Assembly (NCBI RefSeq): GCF_014648635.1
Contig: NZ_BMRM01000004.1
Span: forward strand, 124,001-188,000
DNA length: 64,000 bases
Direction: 5' to 3'
DNA from: Streptomyces cinerochromogenes
GTDB taxonomy: Bacteria > Actinomycetota > Actinomycetes > Streptomycetales > Streptomycetaceae
The notes under the pieces are model-generated. The model was given only the letters and a program-made list of their open reading frames with translations. It searched no databases and was not told the origin of the DNA. Numbering within the stretch: the first letter of the stretch is position 1; each line of letters starts with the position of its first letter. Shown here one piece after another: positions 51,387 to 60,819 of the stretch. Position numbers and translations under genes: made by a program.

Positions 51387-51428
51387 CGCGTGGGCCCCGG
51401 CCGGGATGTTCCGGCCGGGGCCCACGCG
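51387..51428. terminator. Strong hairpin between sortase and pknB
   Basis: An 18-bp perfect inverted repeat (51387-51404 and 51411-51428) encloses a 6-base loop. It sits in the convergent gap between the last sortase and pknB, so it can terminate both. There is no T-run, as is common in streptomycetes. Confidence 0.85.
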
Positions 51429-51457
51429 TATCCGCCCTCGGTGCGTTCCTTCAGGCG

Positions 51458-53464
51458 TCAGCCGCCGACGCCGCCGAAGAGGCCGCCGCCGTTGCCGTTG
51501 CCGCCGCCGTTGTTGTTGTTCCCGCCCCCGAAGCCCACGGTCGTCAGCGTGATCGTGGTGCCCGCCGGGTCGTCGACCTTCTGGTTCTCCTTCGGGTCCT
51601 GGGAGGCGACGAACGCGGTGTCGCTGCCGTCGCTGCCCGGGGCGAACTGGATGTTCGTGAAGCCGGCGGCGTTCAGGATCTGCCGGGCCACCGCGACCGT
51701 GCGGCCCCGGACGTCCGGGACCTGGGTCTGCTGCTTCTGCGCCTTGCCGACGTTGATCACCACGTTGGTGTTCTTGACGACCTGCTGACCCGCGGCCGGG
51801 TTGGTGCTCTGCACCTTGCCGTCCTGGGCCGGGTCGGTGACCGGGGTGTCGTTGCAGCTGGGCGCCAGACCCTTGGCCTGGAGTTCGGCCTTCGCCTCGT
51901 CACAGGTCTTGCCGGTGACGTCGGGCACGGCCACCTTCTCCTCGGCCTTGGCGACCGTGAGGGTGATCGTGGTGCCCTTCTCCTTGCTGAGGCCGCCCCG
52001 CGGGTCCTGGGTGATGACGACGCCGGGTGTCTGGGTCGACACCTGGGTCTCCTTGTCGACCTGGAAGCCCTTCTCCTTGAGCTGGGCCTCCGCCTGGTCG
52101 AACTGGATGCCGCGGACGTCCGGCACGGTGACCTTCGGCGCGCCCGTGGAGACCACCAGGGTGACGGTGCTGTTCTTGTCGACCTTCTCCCCCTTGTCGG
52201 GGTTCTGGGTGCACACGTTGCCCGTGGCCTGGTCCTCGCAGGCCTTCTTGGTGACCGTCACCTTCAGGTCGACGTTGGCGGCCATCTTGCGGGCCGTCTT
52301 CTCCGGCTGGCCCACGAACGACGGCACGGGCACCTTGCCGTCGCCCCCGCCGTCGCCGGGGAACGCCCACTTGCCGATCAGGATCGCGCCGACCAGGACC
52401 AGCAGACCCGCGACGACCAGCAGGATCGTCGAGGTGTTGGACTTCTTCTTCTGCTGGCGGCGGCGGTCCGGGCGGTCGTCGTAGCCGTAACCGTCGTCGG
52501 CGTTCATCGGCGGGAGCATGGTGGTCGCTCCGGCGCCGGCCTCCGAACGCAGGGCGGTCGTCGGCTGCTCGTCGGGGTAGCCGCCGTAGCCCACCGCGCC
52601 CATCGCGGCCGTGGCCGCGACCGGCTGGCCGTCCAGGCACGCCTCGATGTCGGCGCGCATCTCGTCGGCCGACTGGTAGCGGTAGTTCGGGTCCTTGACC
52701 AGCGCCTTCAGGACGATCGCGTCCATCTCCGGAGTGATCTCCGGGTCGAAGACGCTCGGCGGCTGGGGCTCCTCGCGGACGTGCTGGTAGGCCACGGCCA
52801 CCGGGGAGTCGCCCACGAAGGGGGGCCGTACCGTCAGCAGCTCGTAGAGGAGGCAGCCGGTCGAGTACAGGTCCGAGCGGGCGTCGACCTGCTCGCCCTT
52901 GGCCTGCTCCGGGGAGAGGTACTGGGCGGTGCCGATGACGGCCGCGGTCTGGGTCATGGTCATGCCGGCGTCGCCCATGGCACGGGCGATGCCGAAGTCC
53001 ATCACCTTGACCTGGCCGTTGCGGGTCAGCATGACGTTGGCCGGCTTGATGTCCCGGTGGACGATGCCGTTGCGGTGCGCGTACTCCAGGCCCTGGAGGA
53101 TGCCGATGGTCATCTCCATCGCGCGCTCGGGCAGCAGCTTGCGGCCGGAGTGCAGCAGCTCACGCAGCGTGGAACCGTCGACGTACTCCATCACGATGTA
53201 CGGGATGGAGACCCCGTCGATGTAGTCCTCGCCCGTGTCGTAGACCGCGACGATCGCGGGATGGTTGAGCGAGGCGGCCGACTGGGCCTCCCGGCGGAAC
53301 CGGGCCTGGAAGGACGGGTCGCGCGCGAGGTCCGCACGCAGCGTCTTCACCGCCACGGTGCGGCCGAGGCGGGTGTCATGCGCGAGATAGACCTCCGCCA
53401 TGCCACCGCGGCCGAGCACCTGGCCCAGCTCGTACCGGCCGCCGAGGCGACGCGGCTCTTCCAT
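51458..53464 (-). CDS. pknB: PknB-type Ser/Thr kinase with four PASTA domains
   Basis: This 668-residue kinase has a cytoplasmic domain (Lys40, catalytic loop IVHRDIKPANV with Asp138, DFG 156-158), a transmembrane helix near residues 345-365 and four extracellular PASTA domains ending in an Asn/Gly-rich tail. PASTA domains bind muropeptides, and the kinase controls cell-wall growth. In mycobacteria PknB is reversed by PstP and sends signals through FhaA/FhaB-type proteins, whose genes are downstream. The ATG start has no visible close ribosome site. Confidence 0.97.
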   Translation of the reverse strand: MEEPRRLGGRYELGQVLGRGGMAEVYLAHDTRLGRTVAVKTLRADLARDPSFQARFRREAQSAASLNHPAIVAVYDTGEDYIDGVSIPYIVMEYVDGSTLRELLHSGRKLLPERAMEMTIGILQGLEYAHRNGIVHRDIKPANVMLTRNGQVKVMDFGIARAMGDAGMTMTQTAAVIGTAQYLSPEQAKGEQVDARSDLYSTGCLLYELLTVRPPFVGDSPVAVAYQHVREEPQPPSVFDPEITPEMDAIVLKALVKDPNYRYQSADEMRADIEACLDGQPVAATAAMGAVGYGGYPDEQPTTALRSEAGAGATTMLPPMNADDGYGYDDRPDRRRQQKKKSNTSTILLVVAGLLVLVGAILIGKWAFPGDGGGDGKVPVPSFVGQPEKTARKMAANVDLKVTVTKKACEDQATGNVCTQNPDKGEKVDKNSTVTLVVSTGAPKVTVPDVRGIQFDQAEAQLKEKGFQVDKETQVSTQTPGVVITQDPRGGLSKEKGTTITLTVAKAEEKVAVPDVTGKTCDEAKAELQAKGLAPSCNDTPVTDPAQDGKVQSTNPAAGQQVVKNTNVVINVGKAQKQQTQVPDVRGRTVAVARQILNAAGFTNIQFAPGSDGSDTAFVASQDPKENQKVDDPAGTTITLTTVGFGGGNNNNGGGNGNGGGLFGGVGG

Positions 53465-53659
53465 AGCTACCTACCAGCCCTCTCCGTCGGTCTCGGCCGT
53501 GCACCCGTGTGCACGGCCGGAGGCTGCCGTCCGGGCCTACCGTACCCGGCTCGCTCTGTGTGACCTGGCCAAGCCCGTAACCCGATACAGGACCGGTATC
53601 GCAACGTGCGGCGATGTGAAGGTGATGTGAGCGGCGTCACTTCCGGTGATCGGCTGCGG

Positions 53660-55144
53660 TCACTTCTTGGAGTTGATGACCGCCTCCATGACGTTCTTCG
53701 CGATCGGCGCGGCCAGGCCGCCGCCGGAGATGTCGTCGCGGTTGGCGCTCTCGTCCTCGACCACCACGGCCACGGCGACCGGCGAGCTGCCGTCGGGCAG
53801 CTTGGCGTAGGAGATGAACCAGGCGTACGGGTTCTCGCTGTTCTCGACGCCGTGCTGGGCGGTACCGGTCTTGCCGCCGACGGTGACACCGCTGATCCGC
53901 GCGTTGGTGCCGGTGCCCTTCTCGACCACCGTCTTCATCATGTCCTGCAGGATCTGCGCGTTCTTCGGCGACAGCGGCCGGCTCAGCTCCTCCGGCTTGG
54001 TCGTGGCGACGGGGTCCAGGGTGGAGGACTCCAGCGAGTCGACCATGTACGGCTTCATCAGCTTGCCGTCGTTGGCGACCGCCGAGGCGACCATCGCCAT
54101 CTGCAGCGGGGTGGCCGCGGTGTTGTACTGGCCGATGGAGGACAGCGCGGTCTGCGACTGGTTCATGTCGTCGGAGAACACCGAGGCGCTGGAGCGGATC
54201 GGGACGAACTGCTCGGAGTCGAAGCCGAACTTCTTCGCCTCGGCGAGCATCTTGTCGTTGCCGAGGTCGGAGCCGATCTTGCCGAAGACGGTGTTGCAGG
54301 ACCAGCGCAGCGCCTCACGCATGGTGGCGTTCTCGCAGGGGATGTTGCCCTCGTTCTTCAGCTGGGTCGTGGTGCCCGGCATGGTCCACGGCAGCGGCGA
54401 GTCGGTCTTCTCGTCGGCCGAGGTGTACTTGCCGTTCTCCAGCGCCGCGGCGGCCGTGACCACCTTGAAGGTGGAGCCCGGCGGGTAGGTCTCGCGCAGC
54501 GCCCGGTTCAGCATCGGGTCGTTGGGGTTGTATTTCTTCTGGAGCTTCTTCCAGGCCGCGGCGTCGTCGTTGGTGTTGCCCGCGAAGGACGAGGGGTCGT
54601 ACGACGGGTAGGAGGCCAGCGCCAGGATCTTGCCGGTGGAGGGCTCCAGGGCCACGACCGCGCCCTTGCCGCCCCGCTTCTTCAGACCCTCGAAGGCCGC
54701 CTTCTGCGCGTCGGCGTTGAGCGTGGTGACGACGTTGCCGCCCTGCTGCTCCTTGCCGGTGATCATGTCCAGCGTCTTGCGGAAGAACAGCCGGTCGTCG
54801 TTGCCGGTGAGGATGCCGTCCTCGATGGACTCCAGCTGGGTGGCGCCGAAGGCCTGCGAGGCGTAACCCGTGACCGGGGCCCACATGGGGCCGTTCTTGT
54901 AGGTGCGCTTGTACTTCAGGTCGTTCAGACCGGTCTTGCCGTTCTCGGCGGACCCGGTGATGGGGTCGCCGCCCACGATGATGTCGCCGCGCGGGGTGGA
55001 GTAGCGGGCGATGGTGACGCGGCGGTTGTTCGGGTCGTCCTTGAGCTGGTCGGCCTTGACGTACTGGAGCCAGTTGTCCCGCAGCAGCAGGGTCAGTACG
55101 AGGAGGCCGCAGAAGATCGCGATCCGGCGCAGGGGCTTGTTCAT
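53660..55144 (-). CDS. pbpA: PbpA, class B penicillin-binding protein
   Basis: This 494-residue transpeptidase has a short N-terminal membrane anchor (IAIFCGLLVLTLLLRD), a dimerisation region, and the three penicillin-binding motifs SxxK (Ser224-TFK), SxN (Ser282-CN) and KTG (Lys425). It cross-links peptidoglycan at growth sites with RodA as its glycosyltransferase partner. The ATG overlaps the rodA stop (ATGA). Length and motifs match PbpA of the actinobacterial pknB operon. Confidence 0.96.
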   Translation of the reverse strand: MNKPLRRIAIFCGLLVLTLLLRDNWLQYVKADQLKDDPNNRRVTIARYSTPRGDIIVGGDPITGSAENGKTGLNDLKYKRTYKNGPMWAPVTGYASQAFGATQLESIEDGILTGNDDRLFFRKTLDMITGKEQQGGNVVTTLNADAQKAAFEGLKKRGGKGAVVALEPSTGKILALASYPSYDPSSFAGNTNDDAAAWKKLQKKYNPNDPMLNRALRETYPPGSTFKVVTAAAALENGKYTSADEKTDSPLPWTMPGTTTQLKNEGNIPCENATMREALRWSCNTVFGKIGSDLGNDKMLAEAKKFGFDSEQFVPIRSSASVFSDDMNQSQTALSSIGQYNTAATPLQMAMVASAVANDGKLMKPYMVDSLESSTLDPVATTKPEELSRPLSPKNAQILQDMMKTVVEKGTGTNARISGVTVGGKTGTAQHGVENSENPYAWFISYAKLPDGSSPVAVAVVVEDESANRDDISGGGLAAPIAKNVMEAVINSKK

Positions 55145-56583
55145 GACGGGCGGACCACCTGGGTCATCTCGGCGTCGGGGTTGCCGGCGGGGGTGGGTGC
55201 CGGGCGGCGGGCGGTGTCGCTGATGCGGATGAGGATGCCGATCAGGGCCCAGTTGGCCAGCACGGAGGAACCGCCGTACGCCACGAACGGCATGGTCATA
55301 CCGGTCAGCGGGATGAGGCCCATGACACCGCCGGCCACCACGAAGACCTGGAGGGCGAAGGCGCCCGACAGGCCGACGGCGAGCAGCTTGCCGAAGGGGT
55401 CGCGGGCGGCGAGGGCGGTGCGCACGCCGCGTTCCACGATCAGGCCGTAGATCAGCAGGATCGCCATGATGCCGGCCAGGCCCAGCTCCTCGCCGAAGGT
55501 GGCGAGGATGAAGTCGGAGTTGGCGGCGAACCGGATCAGGTCCGAGTGGCCCTGGCCCCAGCCGCTGCCGAGGGTGCCGCCGGAGCCGAAGGCCCACAGC
55601 GCCTGCTGGAGCTGCTCGGAGTGGCCGAGCTGGCCCTGGCGGCTGAGGGTGTACTCGCGCATCGGGTCGAGCCAGGACTGGACACGGCTCTTCACGTGCG
55701 GCTCGATGCTGGCCACGCCGACCGCGCCGGCCGCGGACATCAGCAGACCGAACACGATCCAGCTGGTCCGCTCGGTGGCGACGTACAGCATGATCACGAA
55801 CATGCCGAAGAACAGCAGCGAGGTGCCGAGGTCGGTCTCGAAGACGAGGATGAGGATCGAGATCGCCCAGACGACCAGGATCGGGCCGAGGTCACGGCCG
55901 CGCGGCAGGTAGAGGCCCATGAAGCGGCGGCTGGCGAGGGCCAGGGCGTCGCGCTTCACCATCAGGTAGCCGGCGAAGAAGACGGCCAGGACGATCTTCG
56001 CGAACTCGCCGGGCTGGAGGGAGCCGAGGCCGGGGATGTTGATCCAGATCTTCGCGCCGTAGATGTTGGCGCCCAGGCCCGGCACCAGCGGCAGGATCAG
56101 CAGGACCAGCGCGCTGAACATGGAGATGTACGTGTAGCGCTGGAGGACGCGGTGGTCCTTCAGGAAGATCAGGACCACGACGAACAGGGCGATGCCCAGC
56201 GCGGTGTACAGCAGCTGGCGCGGCGCGGCCGTGACGAAGTTCGGCAGCGACTGCAGCAGCTTGGACTGGTCCAGCCGCCAGATGCACACCAGGCCCAGCC
56301 CGTTGAGCAGGGTGGCCAGCGGCAGCAGCAGCGGGTCCGCGTACGGCGCGAACTTGCGCACGGCGAGGTGGGCGACGCCGGCCAGCAGGCCGAGGCCGAG
56401 GCCGTAGCTCAGCAGGCCCGCGGGGACCTGGTCGTCGAGGGCCAGGCCCACGTTGGCATAGGCGAACACCGGGATGACCACGGCGAAGACCAGCAGGGCC
56501 AGCTCGGTGTTGCGACGGCTCGGCGCGCCGATGGCGCCGATCGTGGACGTGTGATGCGTCGGCGAGTTCGTAGTACTGCTCAT
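55141..56583 (-). CDS. rodA: RodA/FtsW-family peptidoglycan polymerase
   Basis: This 480-residue SEDS protein has about 10-12 transmembrane helices and the family segments WINIPGLGSLQPGEFAKI (with the conserved Pro-Gly-Glu), FETDLGTSLLFFG and TGMTMPFVAYGGSSVLANW. SEDS proteins polymerise lipid II glycan. Its coupling to pbpA defines a SEDS-bPBP pair for lateral or polar wall synthesis. The gene starts just after pstP in the same operon. Confidence 0.95.
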   Translation of the reverse strand: MSSTTNSPTHHTSTIGAIGAPSRRNTELALLVFAVVIPVFAYANVGLALDDQVPAGLLSYGLGLGLLAGVAHLAVRKFAPYADPLLLPLATLLNGLGLVCIWRLDQSKLLQSLPNFVTAAPRQLLYTALGIALFVVVLIFLKDHRVLQRYTYISMFSALVLLILPLVPGLGANIYGAKIWINIPGLGSLQPGEFAKIVLAVFFAGYLMVKRDALALASRRFMGLYLPRGRDLGPILVVWAISILILVFETDLGTSLLFFGMFVIMLYVATERTSWIVFGLLMSAAGAVGVASIEPHVKSRVQSWLDPMREYTLSRQGQLGHSEQLQQALWAFGSGGTLGSGWGQGHSDLIRFAANSDFILATFGEELGLAGIMAILLIYGLIVERGVRTALAARDPFGKLLAVGLSGAFALQVFVVAGGVMGLIPLTGMTMPFVAYGGSSVLANWALIGILIRISDTARRPAPTPAGNPDAEMTQVVRPS

Positions 56584-56610
56584 CGTGTGACAGGGCCTCT
56601 CACGGCTTGC

Positions 56611-58254
56611 CTACTGCTTACCGCACAGCGAGACGACCTTCTGCTCGTCCTCCGAGAGAGTCGGGCCGGGGCTGGGGGTCGCGGACGGGGTCGTGGACGG
56701 AGACTTCGAAGGGGACGCCGGGGAGGTCGGCGACGTCTTCGAGGCCGACGGGTTCGGGGTCGGGGAGGCCTTGACGAAGGCGGTCTGGGTGGTGGTGCCG
56801 GAGGTGCTGTTCGCGCCGGCGGTACCGGTGGTACCCCCGGTTCCGGTGGTACCGGCGGTGGTGCCACCGGTCTTCCCCTGACCGGTCTTGCCGGTCTTGT
56901 CCTGGTTCTTCCGGGCGTTGTTCAGCGCGTCCTCGGCGGCCTTGCGCTCGGCCTGCTTGCGGCAGGCGGAGGCCTGCACGGCCAGTTCCTCGACCTTGGT
57001 ACGGGCCGCCTGCAGGCCGCCCTCCGGGATCGTGGCCTTCACCTGCTTCTGCTGGTACGGCGGCAGGTACTTGAGTTCGATCTCGGGGTGGTCGTTCTCC
57101 ACCTTCGACAACGACACCCAGGCCAGGTCCTGGCTGATCCCGCGGTACAGCGCGATGTGCTCGTCCTTGGCGCCGACGTAGTACTGCGTCTGCGTCCAGC
57201 GGTAGCCGCCGTAGAGGCCGCCGCCGACGACGGCGAGCGCGAGGGCGCCGTAGAGCGAGGTCTTCAGCCATCTGCGCTGCTTGCGCGGCTTGGTGAGGTC
57301 GTTGTCGGCGTACTCGCCGAAGCCGCCGGCCGGGGCGTACCCGGCGGTGTCCCCGGAGCCGGGCGGGCCGAACTCGCCGCCGCCGTGCCCCTGGCCCTGG
57401 CGGCCCAGGTGGGAGGCGCGGCCGGCCGGGGTCTGCATGATCCCGTTGTCGTGCAGGTGGTGCTGGTTCTCGGCGACGGCGCCGACCACCACCGGCTGGT
57501 CGGAGAGCTGCCCGGCGAGGGTGTCCCCGGTGTCCAGGTCGAGCACGTCGGCGACGATGACCGTGATGTTGTCGGGGCCGCCGCCGCGCAGGGCGAGCTG
57601 GATCAGCTCCTGCACGGTCTCCTGCGGGCCCTGGTAGCTGGCGAGGGTCTCCTCCATCGTCTGGTGGGAGACCACGCCGGACAGGCCGTCGGAGCAGATC
57701 AGATAGCGGTCGCCGGCCCGGACCTCGCGGATCGACAGGTCGGGCTCGACGTGGTCGCCGCTGCCCAGGGCGCGCATCAGCAGCGAGCGCTGCGGGTGGG
57801 TGGTGGCTTCCTCTTCGGTGATCCGGCCCTCGTCCACGAGCCGCTGCACCCAGGTGTGGTCCTGGGTGATCTGGGTGAGCACACCGTCGCGGAGCAGGTA
57901 CGCGCGCGAGTCGCCGACGTGGACGAGACCGAGCCGCTGGCCCGTCCACAGCAGGGCGGTGAGCGTCGTGCCCATGCCCTCCAGCTGGGGGTCCTCCTCG
58001 ACCATGGAGCGCAGCTGGTCGTTGGCACGCTGCACGGCGGTGCCGAGCGAGGTGAGGATGTCGGAGCCGGGCACGTCGTCGTCGAGCGTGACCAGGGTGG
58101 AGATGACCTCGGAGGAGGCGACCTCGCCCGCGGCCTGGCCGCCCATGCCGTCGGCGATGGCGAGCAGGCGCGGACCGGCGTAACCGGAGTCCTCGTTGCC
58201 CTCCCGGATCATGCCCTTGTGCGATCCGGCGGCGAAGCGCAGTGACAGACTCAT
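56611..58254 (-). CDS. pstP: PstP, PP2C-type Ser/Thr phosphatase
   Basis: This 547-residue protein has an N-terminal PP2C phosphatase (residues 1-240) with the metal-binding REGNEDSG, LLAIADGMGG, VGDSRAY, ICSDGLSG and GGPDNITV segments. A linker, a membrane helix near residues 330-350 and a long Thr/Ser/Pro-rich extracytoplasmic tail follow. It dephosphorylates PknB and its substrates. The tail is longer than in mycobacterial PstP. ATG 58254 has GAGG 5 bases upstream. Confidence 0.95.
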   Translation of the reverse strand: MSLSLRFAAGSHKGMIREGNEDSGYAGPRLLAIADGMGGQAAGEVASSEVISTLVTLDDDVPGSDILTSLGTAVQRANDQLRSMVEEDPQLEGMGTTLTALLWTGQRLGLVHVGDSRAYLLRDGVLTQITQDHTWVQRLVDEGRITEEEATTHPQRSLLMRALGSGDHVEPDLSIREVRAGDRYLICSDGLSGVVSHQTMEETLASYQGPQETVQELIQLALRGGGPDNITVIVADVLDLDTGDTLAGQLSDQPVVVGAVAENQHHLHDNGIMQTPAGRASHLGRQGQGHGGGEFGPPGSGDTAGYAPAGGFGEYADNDLTKPRKQRRWLKTSLYGALALAVVGGGLYGGYRWTQTQYYVGAKDEHIALYRGISQDLAWVSLSKVENDHPEIELKYLPPYQQKQVKATIPEGGLQAARTKVEELAVQASACRKQAERKAAEDALNNARKNQDKTGKTGQGKTGGTTAGTTGTGGTTGTAGANSTSGTTTQTAFVKASPTPNPSASKTSPTSPASPSKSPSTTPSATPSPGPTLSEDEQKVVSLCGKQ

Positions 58255-58394
58255 GCGCACCTCGCCCGTCGGCTCCGGGTACAGCCGGTCGTGTCGAGCC
58301 ACACTGCCCACCCTCCGGTCGGGAGCGCGCCGGAGACCGGGTGGCGGCCTGCCGCTGCGTGCTCGCTCCGCTCGCGCTTATCCATGACGTAGCA

Positions 58395-58925
58395 CTACTT
58401 CCGCAGCTCGATTGCGGTCTTGCCGATGCGGATCGGCGCGCCCAGCGGGATCGGTGTGGGGGCCGTCAGCCGGGACCGGTCCAGGTAGGTGCCGTTGGTG
58501 GAGCCGAGGTCCTCGACGATCCACTGGCCGCCCTGGTCCGGGTAGATCCGGGCGTGACGGCTGGAGGCGTAGTCGTCGTCCAGCACGATCGTGGAGTCGT
58601 GCGCCCGGCCCAGGGTGATGGTCTGGCCCTGGAGCGCGACCGTGGTGCCGGTCAGTGTGCCCTCGGTCACGACCAACTTGGTGGGGGCGTTGCGGCCGCG
58701 TCGGCCGCTACCGCCCTGCTGGCCGCGCTGCTGCGGCGGCGCGGCCTGCTGCCGGGCCTGCGGCCGGGCCGCCTGCTGCGGCCGGGCCGCCTCCCTACGC
58801 GATCCGCGCTGGGTGACGCGCGTACCGAACAGGTCGCTCCGGATGACCTGCACGGCCACGATCACGAACAGCCACAGTACGGCCAGGAAACCCAGCCGCA
58901 TGACCGTGAGGGTCAGCTCTGACAT
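58395..58925 (-). CDS. fhaB: FhaB/FipA-type FHA-domain membrane protein
   Basis: This 176-residue protein has one N-terminal transmembrane helix (residues 8-28), a Gln/Ala/Arg-rich linker and a C-terminal FHA domain with LGRAHDSTIVLDD, SSRHARIY and DLGSTNGTYL that binds phospho-threonine. FHA partners link PknB signalling to division and wall synthesis. It starts 10 bases before the fhaA stop side of the operon and precedes pstP. Confidence 0.95.
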   Translation of the reverse strand: MSELTLTVMRLGFLAVLWLFVIVAVQVIRSDLFGTRVTQRGSRREAARPQQAARPQARQQAAPPQQRGQQGGSGRRGRNAPTKLVVTEGTLTGTTVALQGQTITLGRAHDSTIVLDDDYASSRHARIYPDQGGQWIVEDLGSTNGTYLDRSRLTAPTPIPLGAPIRIGKTAIELRK

Positions 58926-58935
58926 TGCCCCCGCT

Positions 58936-59799
58936 TCACCCTTCGGCTTGCCTATAGATAACGGTGGTGCTGCCCACGACGATCCGCGAGCCGTCGCGGA
59001 GCGTAGCGCGGGTGGTGTGCTGCCCGTCCACCACGATGCCGTTGGTGGAGCCGAGATCCTGGATCGTCGAGGGCGTTCCGGTCCGGATCTCGCAGTGCCG
59101 GCGCGAGACACCGGGGTCGTCGATCCGCACGTCGGCGTCGGTGCTGCGACCCAGCACCAGCGTCGGGCGGGAGATCTGGTGGCGGGTGCCGTTGATCTCG
59201 ATCCAGTAGCGGGTGCGCGCGCCGCTCATCGGGGCGGCGGCGGGCCGCTGGGTGGCCGGCTGCGGATAACCGTACCCGCCGGGGCGGGCGCCGGGCGGTG
59301 GTGCGGCGGGCATCGGGGGCGCGCCCGCGGGGGCGGCCGGCGGGTAGCCGTAGCCGCCCGGGGCGCCCTGTCCGGGGCGTCCGGCCGGTGCGGCGGGAGC
59401 CTGCGGTGCCGCCTGCTGGCTGCTGGAGGAGGCGAGGGTGCGCGAGCGCACCCGGTACAGGCCGGTGTCCAGGTCGTCGGCCTTCTCCAGATTGACCTTG
59501 ATCGGGCCCATGAAGGTGTAGCGCTGCTGCTTGGCGTAGTCGCGCACCATGCCGGCCAGCTCGTCGCCGAGCTGCCCGGAGTAGGGGCTGAGCCGCTCGT
59601 AGTCCGGCGCGCTCAGCTCCACGATGAAGTCGTTGGGTACGACGGTGCGGTCCCGGTTCCAGATGGTGGCGTTGTTGTCGCACTCCCGCTGGAGCGCTCC
59701 GGCGATCTCCACGGGCTGGACCTCGGACTTGAAGACCTTGGCGAAGGTGCCGTTCACCAGACCTTCGAGACGCTGCTCGAACTTCTTCAGGACTCCCAT
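58936..59799 (-). CDS. fhaA: FhaA, FHA-domain protein
   Basis: This 287-residue protein has an N-terminal DUF3662-type domain (MGVLKKFEQRLEGLVNGTFAKVFKSEVQPVEIAGAL), a Pro/Ala/Gly/Tyr-rich linker at 130-190 and a C-terminal FHA domain with LVLGRSTDADVRIDDPGVSRRHCEI and LGSTNGIVVDG. FhaA binds phosphorylated MviN-like proteins to control lipid II export in mycobacteria. It is the first gene of the operon and has GGAGGAGG before its ATG. Confidence 0.95.
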   Translation of the reverse strand: MGVLKKFEQRLEGLVNGTFAKVFKSEVQPVEIAGALQRECDNNATIWNRDRTVVPNDFIVELSAPDYERLSPYSGQLGDELAGMVRDYAKQQRYTFMGPIKVNLEKADDLDTGLYRVRSRTLASSSSQQAAPQAPAAPAGRPGQGAPGGYGYPPAAPAGAPPMPAAPPPGARPGGYGYPQPATQRPAAAPMSGARTRYWIEINGTRHQISRPTLVLGRSTDADVRIDDPGVSRRHCEIRTGTPSTIQDLGSTNGIVVDGQHTTRATLRDGSRIVVGSTTVIYRQAEG

Positions 59800-60293
59800 G
59801 GGGCACCTCCTCCGTCCCTGCCGTCGTCTTGCCTGCTCTGTGCCGCTGCCTCGGCCGCCGTGTTGGGCGGCTGTCCTGCCGGGGTACTGCTGGTACTGCT
59901 CACTGATCGTATCTACGCGCCCGCCAATCAGCCGGTTCCCCCAGCGGCTCCCCTTCGAACTCCCGGGTGCGTGTCCTGCTGCCATGGATCGTAGAGGGGG
60001 GCGAAGACCAGTGTCCCGCACCCGGCTGTGGACCCGGGCCGCCTCCCGGTGAGATGTCCCGGACCGGTACGAGGTTGATACGAGACGAGCGCCTCCCTGA
60101 TACGCGCCCCACGGCGGGCCCGTACGCGTCCCGCAGGGGGGCGGCGCGGGCCGTCGCCTCCCCGGCGGGGGCCGGGAGGGGGCGCCGGGGGGCGGGCGGG
60201 AAGGGATGTGAATCCACCCCGAACGACGTGCTAATGTTCTCGATGTCGGAAGGGGCCAGCCTGAAAGGGCCGGAAACGGAAGACACACCCAAT
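59800..60293. other. Promoter region between fhaA operon and tRNA-Leu
   Basis: This 494-bp stretch has no gene that I can support. It should contain the promoter of the minus-strand fhaA-fhaB-pstP-rodA-pbpA-pknB operon and, at the right end, the tRNA promoter, with a -10-like TAATGT at 60232-60237 about 60 bases before the tRNA. Confidence 0.6.
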
Positions 60294-60377
60294 GCGCGGG
60301 TGGCGGAATAGGCAGACGCGCTGGATTCAGGTTCCAGTGCCCGCAAGGGCGTGGGGGTTCAACTCCCCCCTCGCGCA
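60294..60377 (+). tRNA. tRNA-Leu (anticodon CAG)
   Basis: A complete 84-base cloverleaf is present with acceptor GCGCGGG pairing with CTCGCGC. The anticodon loop TTCAGGT carries CAG, and there is a long variable arm and a GGGGGTTCAACTCCCCC T-arm. It reads CUG, the dominant Leu codon in this GC-rich genome. The CCA end is not encoded. The long variable arm makes the class (type II tRNA) clear. Confidence 0.97.
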
Positions 60378-60384
60378 CAGAAGG

Positions 60385-60418
60385 CCGAGGGCCCATCGTG
60401 AAAACGATGGGCCCTCGG
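60385..60418 (+). terminator. Terminator after tRNA-Leu
   Basis: A 15-bp perfect inverted repeat (60385-60399 and 60404-60418) with a GAAA loop lies 7 bases after the tRNA, followed by TCGTTTTC. It is a good Rho-independent terminator. Confidence 0.95.
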
Positions 60419-60819
60419 TCGTTTTCGGTACCGTCCGCGGCCGCTGCCGGATCGGGGTGTGAGCAAGCTCTCAGGCCGGAGTGATCCCGGCCGCCTTGAG
60501 GGTGCGGTGCCGCGACCGAGAAGGAGCCGCCCGCCGTCACGTACGGCGATGCCGCCCGCCCGGAGAACGCCGCCGCCCCCGATCGCGCCGACTCCACTCG
60601 CGCACCCTCCACTCGCGCACCCTCCATTCGCACCCCCTCCACTCGCGCACCTCTCCACTCGTGCCCCACTCCGCGGGCCGCCTGCCGGCTGTCGCCGTGG
60701 GCCCGGGCCATCGGGCCGTACGGGCCCGGGACAGCCGGTGGCCCCGTACCAGGGCGCTGAGCGTCTCGGTACGGGGCCACCGGGTGCTTCGGGGCGCGCA
60801 GGCTCGCAGCCGCCCGCCG
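60419..60819. other. Intergenic region without a supported gene
   Basis: Between the tRNA-Leu terminator and the MFS gene end are about 400 bp with no gene I can support. It contains the 15-bp tandem repeats at 60592-60665 and inverted GC-rich segments around 60680-60790, which could include a terminator for the minus-strand MFS gene. Confidence 0.5.
60592..60665. repeat. 15-bp tandem repeats
   Basis: The unit TCCACTCGCGCACCC recurs four to five times with changes (one copy reads TCCATTCGCACCCCC). It lies in the gap downstream of tRNA-Leu and upstream of the MFS stop, outside any gene I support. Confidence 0.8.
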
